In this document: positions 45,020-53,544 of the stretch, piece by piece
Layout of the letters: every line of letters starts with the position of its first letter
Numbering within the stretch: position 1 is the stretch's first letter
DNA from: Paludibacteraceae bacterium
GTDB lineage: Bacteria > Bacteroidota > Bacteroidia > Bacteroidales > Paludibacteraceae
Direction of reading: 5' to 3'
Length of the DNA stretch: 64,000 nucleotides
Assembly (NCBI GenBank): GCA_017630395.1
Contig: JAGBVI010000065.1
Location: 1-64,000, forward strand
Position numbers and translations under genes: made by a program
The notes under the pieces: model-generated
What the model was told of the DNA's origin: nothing
The model's database searches: none
What the model saw: the letters and a program-made list of their open reading frames with translations, nothing else

Positions 45020-47445
45020 GCAAGTATTTTAACATTGGACTATTGACGTTGATGTTAATGTTTTTTCTTATGTCAGCGTCGTCGAAGGAGGTGCGAATAT
45101 TCGGGGAAGTAACGGATAATAGACAGCAGCCTCTTGAATATGTTAATATTTTGGTCAAAGGAACTACTTATGGAACAACCACGGATAGAAATGGAACCTA
45201 TAATTTTGTTTGTTCTATTGATGAAGAAAAGAGAGATTCTATATGGGTTGTTTTTTCGTATATAGGATACAAAGAAGTATCTACGCCTATAGTAAATTTT
45301 AAGAACGATGAAATTAAATTAGATGTACATTTAGAAGAAGAATCGGTTCTTTTAGGACAGTATGAAATGAATGTATATCGAAAGCAAGAAAATACTATTG
45401 ATTTGTTGGATGTTGAACACTTACGAACGATGCCGAGTGCTTCCGGAGGAGGTATTGAATCTCTGATTTCTACGCAAGCCGGTGTTTCGATGAATAATGA
45501 GCTAAGTTCTCAATACTCAGTAAGAGGTGGTAATTATGATGAGAATTGTGTGTATGTTAATTCTATAGAAATATATCGACCATTATTGATTCGTTCCGGA
45601 GAGCAAGAAGGGTTGAGTTTTGTGAATCCGGACATGGTGGAGTCTGTAGCTTTTTCCTCTGGTGGGTTTGGGGTTCAGTACGGCGATAAAATGGCTTCTG
45701 TCTTAGATATAAGGTATAAGCAACCAACAAAGTTTGAAGGTTCAGTGTCTCTTAGTTTCTTGGGTGCTACTGCATATTTAGGTACGTCTTCAAATAAATT
45801 TTCACAGATGCACGGACTTAGATACAAGACCGCATCTTATATGTTGGGTGCATTAGAAACCGATGGAGAGTATAATCCTAATTTTATTGATTATCAAACA
45901 TATATCACTTATCAATTTTCATCCAAGTGGCAATTGAATTTCTTGGGGAATGTATCTCGAAATTCGTATGAGTTTATTCCTAAGAGTCGGGAAACATCTT
46001 TTGGAACAATGACAGATGTTAAGTCGTTTACAGTCTATTTTGATGGGCGAGAGGAAGATTTATTTATGACTTATTTTGGTTCTTTAGCATTAAAATATCA
46101 ACCAACAAAGAAGACTGAGTTAGAGCTATTGTCTTCTGCTTTTCATACTGCAGAAGATGTTTCGTATGATATTACCGGGTCATATTGGCTTAGTGAATCA
46201 GGAGGAGAGTCTTCGTTTAATGCTGCGTCAGGAGTAGGAACGTACCATGAGCATGCAAGGAATGGTTTGCGAGCAACTGTATTTAACTTATCTCATTTGG
46301 GAAATCATAAGAGTGGTAATAATGAGTTAAGATGGGGTTGTACCTATCAGAGAGAAACTGTACTTGATAAAATAAATGAATGGGAATGGCGGGATTCTGC
46401 TGGATATTCATTACCATTAGATCCGACTGCGATGACCTTATATAATAATGTCAATTCAGACATAGATATGTACTCTAATCGTATTTCTGCCTATATTCAA
46501 GATAAATATGATCACCAATTATTAAGAGGAAAGATGATATTTGAAGGCGGTGTACGTATGAGTTATTGGGATTATAATAAGGAATGGTTGATTAGCCCAA
46601 GAATATCTTTTGCCTTTTTCCCTAAGAAAAATTCAAATTGGGGATTTCGATTTGCGTCAGGAATTTATTATCAATCTCTTTTTTACAAGGAAATGCGTCA
46701 AATCTTAGAATTGGAGGATGGAAATCAAGTTGTTATATTAAATAAAGATATAAAATCGCCTCGTTCTTATCAGTTGTTATTCGCGAGTGATTATTATTTT
46801 AGGAAGTGGGATAGACCATTTAAATTCTCTGCAGAAGTATATGGAAAGTATATTGACAGAATTATACCCTATTTAGTAGATAATACTCAGGTAACTTATT
46901 TAGGAAAGAATTGTGCAGATGGATATGCGTATGGAGTTGATTTGAAATTGTTTGGTGAATTTGTTCCGGGGACAGACTCTTGGGTGTCTTTTTCGTATAT
47001 GAAGACAGAGGAAAATATATATGGAGATGAAGTGGGTTATATTCCCCGTCCAACTGATCAGAGGTATAATATTTCACTTTTTTTTCAAGATTATTTCCCA
47101 AAGTTTAAGCAATTAAAGTTTAATTTGAAATTAATTTGGTCTGATGGGTTGCCATTTGGACCTCCACAAAATATTAATTATAAGTCTGCCTTTAGAATGA
47201 ATGATTATCGAAGAGTAGATTTAGGCGCAACCTATCAGTTGACAAGAGGGGTAGATCGAATCATGACGAAAAAGTTTTTCTCATGGATGAAAACATTATC
47301 ATTCAATTTGGATTTATTTAATTTGTTAGATATTGACAATGAAAATTCATTTTATTGGGTAACAGATGCTTATGGACAACAATATGCAGTTCCCAATTAT
47401 TTGACAGGCAGAAGAATAAATTTTAAAATAGCAATAGATTTTTAA
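45016..47445 (+). CDS. TonB-dependent outer-membrane receptor with carboxypeptidase-regulatory-like domain
   Basis: The 809-residue protein has a signal peptide and an N-terminal CarboxypepD_reg-like domain (IFGEVTDNRQQPLEYVNILVKG, residues about 27-115). The plug domain follows (about 120-230, RTMPSASGGGIESLIST and QYSVRGGNYDENCVYVN), then a 22-strand barrel ending in the aromatic C-terminus FKIAIDF. TonB receptors import siderophores, oligosaccharides or vitamins. No SusD partner is present, so this is not a polysaccharide-utilisation pair. It is coupled to the OstA-like gene by ATGA, an arrangement common in Bacteroidetes that points to an envelope role. The ligand is unknown. Confidence 0.93.
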   Translation: MSKYFNIGLLTLMLMFFLMSASSKEVRIFGEVTDNRQQPLEYVNILVKGTTYGTTTDRNGTYNFVCSIDEEKRDSIWVVFSYIGYKEVSTPIVNFKNDEIKLDVHLEEESVLLGQYEMNVYRKQENTIDLLDVEHLRTMPSASGGGIESLISTQAGVSMNNELSSQYSVRGGNYDENCVYVNSIEIYRPLLIRSGEQEGLSFVNPDMVESVAFSSGGFGVQYGDKMASVLDIRYKQPTKFEGSVSLSFLGATAYLGTSSNKFSQMHGLRYKTASYMLGALETDGEYNPNFIDYQTYITYQFSSKWQLNFLGNVSRNSYEFIPKSRETSFGTMTDVKSFTVYFDGREEDLFMTYFGSLALKYQPTKKTELELLSSAFHTAEDVSYDITGSYWLSESGGESSFNAASGVGTYHEHARNGLRATVFNLSHLGNHKSGNNELRWGCTYQRETVLDKINEWEWRDSAGYSLPLDPTAMTLYNNVNSDIDMYSNRISAYIQDKYDHQLLRGKMIFEGGVRMSYWDYNKEWLISPRISFAFFPKKNSNWGFRFASGIYYQSLFYKEMRQILELEDGNQVVILNKDIKSPRSYQLLFASDYYFRKWDRPFKFSAEVYGKYIDRIIPYLVDNTQVTYLGKNCADGYAYGVDLKLFGEFVPGTDSWVSFSYMKTEENIYGDEVGYIPRPTDQRYNISLFFQDYFPKFKQLKFNLKLIWSDGLPFGPPQNINYKSAFRMNDYRRVDLGATYQLTRGVDRIMTKKFFSWMKTLSFNLDLFNLLDIDNENSFYWVTDAYGQQYAVPNYLTGRRINFKIAIDF

Positions 47446-47461
47446 TTAAGTAGTATAGAGT

Positions 47462-48865
47462 ATGAGCAACGAAAAGTCAAAAAGTTATTATTTCCCGTTA
47501 GTTACGTTAACGACACTATTTTTTATGTGGGGTTTTATCACTTGTTTAAATGATATTTTAATACCCTATTTAAAAGATGTTTTTGAATTGACCCATTTCC
47601 AGTCAAATTTGGTTCAATTAGCATTCTTCTTAGCCTATTTCATCGTGTCATTGTTATACTTCATTGTTTCGGCACTATTTGGAGATCCGATTATGAAGAT
47701 AGGTTATAAAAACACGATTGTTTTAGGCTTAGTGATATCAGCCATTGCGTGTTTCCTTTTTTTCTTGGAAGCAAGTTCTGAATCGCCGGCATTTTCTCAA
47801 TTTTTATTAGCTTTGTTTCTCTTGGGTTCGGGTTTTACTTTTTTGCAAATTGCAGCCAATCCTTTGGTTGCTGTATTAGGTACACCAGAGACATCTTCTA
47901 GTCGGTTAAATTTATCGCAAGCTTTTAATTCTTTGGGAACTACGCTTGCACCAATAATAGGCGGATATTTCATATTTGAATATTTTGATGCGGGGACGCA
48001 GGGGGCAACTGAGGTTCAGATTCCATATCTGTTTTTAACCAGTGTGTTATTGATTTTGGCAGGTGTTATTTTTATGGCAGATATTCCGAATGTACAGCCA
48101 GGAGTTGATGCAGATGCAGTCAACATAAAGGCAGGAGCATTAAAATATCCACATTTGGTATTTGGAATGTTTGCAATTTTTTGTTACGTTGGGGCTGAAG
48201 TTGCAATTGGTAGTAATTTGGTTAGCTATATGGGTGGTTCACACGGAATTGCTAAGGAGTCGGCCAGTCAACTTTTGTCATTTTATTGGGGTGGCGCCAT
48301 GATTGGACGCTTTATGGGAGCATTGTCAATGAGTCAGTTACCAACATTTCGAAAAAGAATGTTCATGGTGTTAGTCGCGATAGTTACCTTTTTGTTGATA
48401 TTTTTTATAACGTACGAAAAATTATCTGCAAGTATAGATTATCGTGGTTATTTGTACTATTTAGGATTTTTAGTATTGAATTATTTTATGTTTATTTTAG
48501 CAAAATCAAAGCCATCCAAAACACTTGGAATATTTGCCATTGTAAATATTTGTTTAATCGTTGCAATGTTGCTATTTAACAAAGAGTTTTCTTTGTGGTG
48601 TATATTGTCTGTAGGATTATTTAATTCAATTATGTTTTCTAATGTGTTTACATTAGCGATAGATGGATTAGGCAAATATACTTCGCAGGGGTCATCTCTT
48701 TTGGTTATGATGATATTAGGCGGGGCGGTACTTCCTCCTTTGCAAGGGATGGTTGCAGATTACTTTGGAGTTCAGATGGCATTTTTTATTCCGATGATAT
48801 GTTATGCATATTTAGTGTGGTATGGATTTATTGGATGTAATATTCGTAAGGATAAAAGTTGCTAA
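47462..48865 (+). CDS. MFS sugar transporter (glucose/galactose or fucose type)
   Basis: The 467-residue protein has 12 or 13 membrane helices. The first block is LTTLFFMWGFITCLNDILIP, which with HFQSNLVQLAFFLAYFI is the FucP/GluP signature. A conserved FLQIAANPLVAVLG lies near residue 138 and NLSQAFNSLGTTLAPIIGG near residue 158. It imports hexose with protons across the inner membrane. A ROK glucokinase follows 174 bases downstream, so glucose or galactose uptake and phosphorylation probably go together. It is the last gene of the run, 16 bases after the receptor. Confidence 0.93.
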   Translation: MSNEKSKSYYFPLVTLTTLFFMWGFITCLNDILIPYLKDVFELTHFQSNLVQLAFFLAYFIVSLLYFIVSALFGDPIMKIGYKNTIVLGLVISAIACFLFFLEASSESPAFSQFLLALFLLGSGFTFLQIAANPLVAVLGTPETSSSRLNLSQAFNSLGTTLAPIIGGYFIFEYFDAGTQGATEVQIPYLFLTSVLLILAGVIFMADIPNVQPGVDADAVNIKAGALKYPHLVFGMFAIFCYVGAEVAIGSNLVSYMGGSHGIAKESASQLLSFYWGGAMIGRFMGALSMSQLPTFRKRMFMVLVAIVTFLLIFFITYEKLSASIDYRGYLYYLGFLVLNYFMFILAKSKPSKTLGIFAIVNICLIVAMLLFNKEFSLWCILSVGLFNSIMFSNVFTLAIDGLGKYTSQGSSLLVMMILGGAVLPPLQGMVADYFGVQMAFFIPMICYAYLVWYGFIGCNIRKDKSC

Positions 48866-49039
48866 TTTGAGAAGTTGTTCAGATATTTGTAAAATAATTT
48901 TGGGAGGAGTTATAAATCGGTTTTAGATCAATTTTGATATAAGACTACTCTTTAACAATTTGTAACATGATTGATAAATATTTTTAGAACGGAAAATTGT
49001 TGTAGTAATAGCATAAATTTAAACTAAATATTATTAGAT

Positions 49040-50011
49040 ATGGCAAAAGAAATAAAGCCCTATGTTGTTGGAATAGATATCGGTGGAACAAACACTGTAT
49101 TTGGTATTGTAGATGCAAGAGGAAATGTCTTGGCATCAAGTTCAATAAAAACTCAGCGTCATCAACAATTTGATGATTACATTGCGGAATTGCATGAAGA
49201 ACTTTCTAAGTTGATAGAAGAGAATTGTGGGATTGAGCGCGTAAAAGGTATTGGAGTAGGAGCTCCTAATGCAAATTACTATACTGGGAATATTGAGCAT
49301 GCTGCAAATTTACCATGGAAGGGTATTATCCCTTTTGCGGAAGTAATGTCAAATAAATTTGGAGTTCCGGTAGCATTGACGAATGATGCCAATGCAGCTG
49401 CAATTGGCGAGATGACATATGGGGCAGCAAGAGGAATGAAGGATTTTATCATGATTACGTTAGGAACAGGAGTAGGAAGCGGAATTGTTTCTAATGGACA
49501 CTTGATTTATGGTCATGATGGTTTTGCAGGAGAGTTAGGTCATGTTATTGTTCGTCGTGAAAATGGCAGACAATGTGGATGTGGAAGCAAAGGTTGTTTA
49601 GAAACCTATACATCAGCAACAGGTGTAGCAAGAACAGCAAGAGAATTTTTAGAAACCCGATCAAATGAAGATTCTATGTTGAGAAAAATTGCTCTTGACA
49701 CAATAACGTCTAAAGATGTTTTTGATGCAGCTCAAGATGGAGATCAGATAGCAAAAGATGTGTTTGCCTTTACGGGGCAAGTTTTGGGTGAAGCCTTAGC
49801 TGATTTTGTTAAATTTAGCAGCCCGGAAGCGATAATCTTGTTTGGCGGTTTAGCAAAATCAGGTGATTTGTTGATGAAGCCTCTTCGTCAATCAATGGAA
49901 GATAATTTAATGCCTATTTTTAAAGGGAAAGTTAAATTGTTATTTTCAGAAATGAAAGATGCTGATGCAGCTATATTAGGAGCATCAGCTTTAGCGTGGG
50001 AATCCAAATAA
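49040..50011 (+). CDS. glk: ROK-family glucokinase
   Basis: The enzyme phosphorylates glucose to glucose-6-phosphate with ATP in the cytoplasm. The 323 residues show the phosphate-binding GIDIGGTNTVFGIVDARG at residue 11, and LTNDANAAAIGE with the catalytic Asp near residue 115. GTGVGSGIVSNG follows. The ROK zinc site is CGCGSKGCLETYTS (near residue 178), with the His of AGELGHVIV before it. It follows the MFS transporter. A bidirectional terminator separates it from the convergent PIF1-like gene. Confidence 0.94.
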   Translation: MAKEIKPYVVGIDIGGTNTVFGIVDARGNVLASSSIKTQRHQQFDDYIAELHEELSKLIEENCGIERVKGIGVGAPNANYYTGNIEHAANLPWKGIIPFAEVMSNKFGVPVALTNDANAAAIGEMTYGAARGMKDFIMITLGTGVGSGIVSNGHLIYGHDGFAGELGHVIVRRENGRQCGCGSKGCLETYTSATGVARTAREFLETRSNEDSMLRKIALDTITSKDVFDAAQDGDQIAKDVFAFTGQVLGEALADFVKFSSPEAIILFGGLAKSGDLLMKPLRQSMEDNLMPIFKGKVKLLFSEMKDADAAILGASALAWESK

Positions 50012-50037
50012 CGCGTATATCGCTTTTGAAAAGCATG

Positions 50038-50082
50038 TTAAAAGTCTCGTCAATGAATATTTCTTCTTGGCGAGACTTTTTA
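50038..50082. terminator. Bidirectional terminator between glk and the PIF1-like gene
   Basis: AAAAGTCTCGTC and GGCGAGACTTTT form a strong stem with A- and T-rich flanks on both sides. It can end both convergent transcripts. The stem overlaps the PIF1-like gene's stop codon. Confidence 0.88.
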
Positions 50083-52491
50083 ATTGCTCTTTTTGCTTTT
50101 CTCCCAATACTCTTTTGTACATCTAATTTCAAACCATGAATAACCATCGCCTAGTTGTTCTTTGATTGGTTTTAGACGAATTTCTTCAGACATATTTTCT
50201 AATATGGAAACGATGTTTTTGTAATGATCTTTGGGCACAAATGTTTCTAAAGGAATATATCCGTTACAAACAAGAGTGCACAAATGATTTTCTATGGTGC
50301 TGTTACTCAAATTTCTATTTTTTGCAATTTCAGAAATACTTTTGTCTTCGTTGAATAGTTTGAGAGTGAGGAGTTCTGTTGACTCTTTTTGATTAGTAGG
50401 TTTTGAAGAAGAAAACGAGTCTATATTTGATTCATATCCAAATTCAAAACAAGTCTCTTTTATTATTGAAAAAATCTCTTTACCATATTTTTTCACTTTA
50501 CTTGGTGTTAATTTCTTGATTTGTAATAGGTTATTTTCATTTGATGGAATCCTTTCTGCCAAATCAAAAATAGTAACATCTTTAAGAATATTTGAAATGG
50601 AGGTTTTATTTTTGGTTGCAACCTCTTTTCTCCACTGAATTAAACGTTCCAATAATTTAGGATGAGCCGATTGCTCCTCTTTTTTAGGTTTAATAGTGAG
50701 AGTTCCGAGTAATATATTCGTTTTTGTTTTAAGATAATTTTGAGTAGAAAAACCATGTTGACCAAGAGGAAGTGTTGCAACTTTAATTTCATACTCTTTC
50801 TGATATTCAGACAATAGTTCATTTACCTTTTTTTCACACTCTTTATCGCTGAAATCTTTGGTTGGTAGGGATTTAAGAGATTTATCAAATTGTTCTAATT
50901 TCTCTTGAAAATACTCTCCACCCTTTTTAATTCTTTCATTTATAAATTGAGAATCATTTTTATTCATTAATTCTCGTAATTGTTTTTGAAATGAAATAGA
51001 TACAGTATATATTTCATCGAGGAAGAAGTTATGTAGTTTTGTTAATGTTTGGAGTGTTGCCGTACTTTTTTTTCTATAATATACAGATAATTCGGAAACA
51101 ATCTCGTCTAATAAAAATTTGATTTTTTCTGTCGAAAATAGTTCTAATAAAAGTTGGTTTTTGTACTCTGTAATCAGAGAGTCAATATGTTCTTCTTTAG
51201 CTCGGATAGATTGCATATATTGGTTGAATAGCTCCAATTTTTCATCTCGTTTAACTGCGTCCATGGTAATCGGGCCTCGTAGAAATAGTCCGTCCAATGA
51301 TTTACATCTACTAAGTGCAACATATACTTGTCCGTGAGCAAATGAATGTTGCGCATCAATTACAGCATGTTCAAATGTTAAGCCCTGACTTTTATGAATA
51401 GTGATAGCCCAAGCGATCTTTAGAGGATATTGCTGGAACGTTCCATCAATGGTTTCTTCAATTTCTTTTGTGTCAGGAGAAAGAGAGTATTTAATATTAT
51501 TCCATATACATTTTTCAACATGGATATAAGTCCCTGTTTTATCTTTAACCGTAATCCCTTCTTCAGAAATAGAGGTAATAGTACCAATTTTACCATTAAA
51601 ATAAAGTTTTGCAGAGGAGTTGTCATTTCGAATAAACATTACTTGAGTACCCTCTTTAAGTTCTAAATTTTTTTCGGTAGGATAAGAATATTCAGGAAAA
51701 TTGCCCCAAACAGATGCCTCGAAAACATATTTTTTGCTATCTAATTCTTCCAATTTATTTTGATTAATTTGATTGGCAACAGAGTTGTGAGTGCAGATGT
51801 TAATTGGAGCAAATTTTTCATATTGGTCAGAAGAAAGTAGACGTTTATTCAATGTTTCTAATTCAGTGGAGCTAATTGATTTGTTACGAATTTTATTGAG
51901 TATATCAACGAAAATTTCGTCATTTTGGCGATATACTTTAGTTAATTCAACGCAAAGATAGTTACTATTCTTGAGTGCGATACTACTGAAGAAATAAGGT
52001 GTTTCGTAGTACTCCTTCAGCAACATCCATTCCTCATCTTTAACCACCGGAGGAAGTTGTTCAATGTCCCCAATCATTAGTAGTTGTACCCCACCAAAAG
52101 GCTTATGACTTCGTCTTATTCGGCGTAATGTATCATCTATGGCGTCAAGTACATCAGACCTAACCATACTTATTTCATCAATAACCAATAGATCAAGTGT
52201 TCGAATAATTTGAAGTTTTTCTTTTCGGAACCAGCCTTCCTTTTCTTTGTGTCCATTGGGTAAAAATGGACCAAATTTCAGTTGAAAGAAAGAGTGAATA
52301 GTCATGCCGCCGGCATTGATAGCAGCAACGCCTGTAGGGGCAAGCACCACCATTCTTTTAGTAACAGATTGTTTTAAATTTTTTAAAAACGTAGTCTTCC
52401 CCGTTCCGGCTTTTCCGGTGAGGAATAAATTTGCATTAGTTTCAGCTATTAATTTATTAGCTAATAAAACAGGTTGATTTGGTGATTCCAT
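50080..52491 (-). CDS. PIF1-like helicase with HRDC and HTH_40 domains
   Basis: The 803-residue protein begins with a PIF1/RecD-type superfamily 1 helicase. Walker A is GKAGTGKTT at residue 26 and Walker B is LLVIDEISMV near residue 101. A GDIEQLPPV motif follows near residue 146. The C-terminal helicase part has IHKSQGLTFEHAVID and YVALSRC (about 370-395). A coiled region (about 430-590) leads to an HRDC-like domain (about 625-695, with IFDLAERIPSN). A C-terminal winged helix of the HTH_40 kind (SISEIAKNRNLSNSTIENHL) ends the protein. It probably unwinds DNA 5' to 3' in repair or replication restart. The fusion resembles the tail of RecQ helicases. Confidence 0.9.
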   Translation of the reverse strand: MESPNQPVLLANKLIAETNANLFLTGKAGTGKTTFLKNLKQSVTKRMVVLAPTGVAAINAGGMTIHSFFQLKFGPFLPNGHKEKEGWFRKEKLQIIRTLDLLVIDEISMVRSDVLDAIDDTLRRIRRSHKPFGGVQLLMIGDIEQLPPVVKDEEWMLLKEYYETPYFFSSIALKNSNYLCVELTKVYRQNDEIFVDILNKIRNKSISSTELETLNKRLLSSDQYEKFAPINICTHNSVANQINQNKLEELDSKKYVFEASVWGNFPEYSYPTEKNLELKEGTQVMFIRNDNSSAKLYFNGKIGTITSISEEGITVKDKTGTYIHVEKCIWNNIKYSLSPDTKEIEETIDGTFQQYPLKIAWAITIHKSQGLTFEHAVIDAQHSFAHGQVYVALSRCKSLDGLFLRGPITMDAVKRDEKLELFNQYMQSIRAKEEHIDSLITEYKNQLLLELFSTEKIKFLLDEIVSELSVYYRKKSTATLQTLTKLHNFFLDEIYTVSISFQKQLRELMNKNDSQFINERIKKGGEYFQEKLEQFDKSLKSLPTKDFSDKECEKKVNELLSEYQKEYEIKVATLPLGQHGFSTQNYLKTKTNILLGTLTIKPKKEEQSAHPKLLERLIQWRKEVATKNKTSISNILKDVTIFDLAERIPSNENNLLQIKKLTPSKVKKYGKEIFSIIKETCFEFGYESNIDSFSSSKPTNQKESTELLTLKLFNEDKSISEIAKNRNLSNSTIENHLCTLVCNGYIPLETFVPKDHYKNIVSILENMSEEIRLKPIKEQLGDGYSWFEIRCTKEYWEKSKKSN

Positions 52492-52505
52492 AATAAGAAT
52501 TTACA

Positions 52506-53351
52506 TTATTTTTCATATTTAAATTTTGCGGCAACCCAATTTTTTTTGCGTTTATGAGATACGTAAGAAAGATTATAATTAGCACACTCATTGCAAATAT
52601 CTTCTAAATCAGATTCATAGAATCCACTTAAATACAATTCCCCTCCTTTAATTAGAGTTTTAACATATTTTTTGATGTCGTTTAATAAAATATTTTTGTT
52701 GATATTGGCTAGTACAACATTAAATTTCATTTCTTCGCTTAAAATTTCTGCTCCACCTAATTTTAGGTTGACATTAGAAATCTTGTTTATTGCGATATTT
52801 TCAATAGCATTATTGTAAGCCCATTCGTCGATATCAACACCCATTACATTGGACGCGCCTAATAGAGAAGAAAGGATTGCCAAGATGGCAGTACCGCAAC
52901 CCATATCAAGTACAGATTTATCTTTGATATTATTCTCTAATAAAGATTCTATCATAAGAGAAGTGGTTTCATGATGTCCTGTACCAAAGGCCATTTTAGG
53001 GTCTATAAGAATGTCATACTGAGCCTTGGGGTAATCTTTATGAAAGGAACTGTGAATAACACATTTATCGCCAATAATGATGGGTTGGAAGAAGTTTTTT
53101 TCCCACTCTTCGTTCCAATCTTTATCCTCCATTTCAGTGTAAGAAAAAGCGATATTTTTCGCAAATTCAAATTCACAAAGAAGGTTGTTAATTGTTTCTT
53201 CAGAAAAGAGTTTTTGAGGGATATAGCCCAACAATGTTTGTTCTGATTCCGTAAAACTTTCAAAACCGATATCTGCTAATTGAGCAGACAATACATCTTT
53301 AACAAAGCCCTCAGCGGAGGGAAATGAAAATTCAACCTCAATATATTTCAT
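52506..53351 (-). CDS. prmA: Ribosomal protein L11 methyltransferase
   Basis: PrmA trimethylates ribosomal protein L11 using SAM. The 281-residue protein has the N-terminal substrate-binding domain (1-105), and MAFGTGHHETTSLMIESLL at the domain junction. The SAM core has motif I VLDMGCGTAILAILSSLLGA near residue 151, followed by MGVDIDEWAYNNA and the LANINKNIL motif. Start ATG 53351 is preferred over 53357 because MKYIEVEF is the family N-terminus. It lies 14 bases upstream of the PIF1-like gene, so they may be co-transcribed. Confidence 0.96.
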   Translation of the reverse strand: MKYIEVEFSFPSAEGFVKDVLSAQLADIGFESFTESEQTLLGYIPQKLFSEETINNLLCEFEFAKNIAFSYTEMEDKDWNEEWEKNFFQPIIIGDKCVIHSSFHKDYPKAQYDILIDPKMAFGTGHHETTSLMIESLLENNIKDKSVLDMGCGTAILAILSSLLGASNVMGVDIDEWAYNNAIENIAINKISNVNLKLGGAEILSEEMKFNVVLANINKNILLNDIKKYVKTLIKGGELYLSGFYESDLEDICNECANYNLSYVSHKRKKNWVAAKFKYEK

Positions 53352-53455
53352 GTGCACAGTTATTTTAATTGTCTATAAAAAAGCCAAATTCGTCTAACTT
53401 AATTGTTTTATTATTGGTTATTATATTAAATTGCAGTGTTTCAAAGAATGAGGAA

Positions 53456-53486
53456 TTTGGAATTTAAAAAAACTTCACTATCTTTG
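53456..53486 (+). promoter_or_regulatory. Promoter of the His/Ser-rich protein gene (TTTG-N19-TATCTTTG)
   Basis: TTTG at 53456-53459 and TATCTTTG at 53479-53486 with exactly 19 bases between them form one of the best promoters in the window. A GGGAGGAATG sequence lies before the ATG at 53545. Confidence 0.78.
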
Positions 53487-53544
53487 TTTCACTAAAACTA
53501 GACAAAGTTAAGTTATTTTTTTATATTTTAGGGAGGAATGCCTT

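Noticed and set aside
48286-48579. 97-codon frame inside the MFS transporter gene
   Set aside because: It is an out-of-frame shadow of a complete transporter gene on the same strand.
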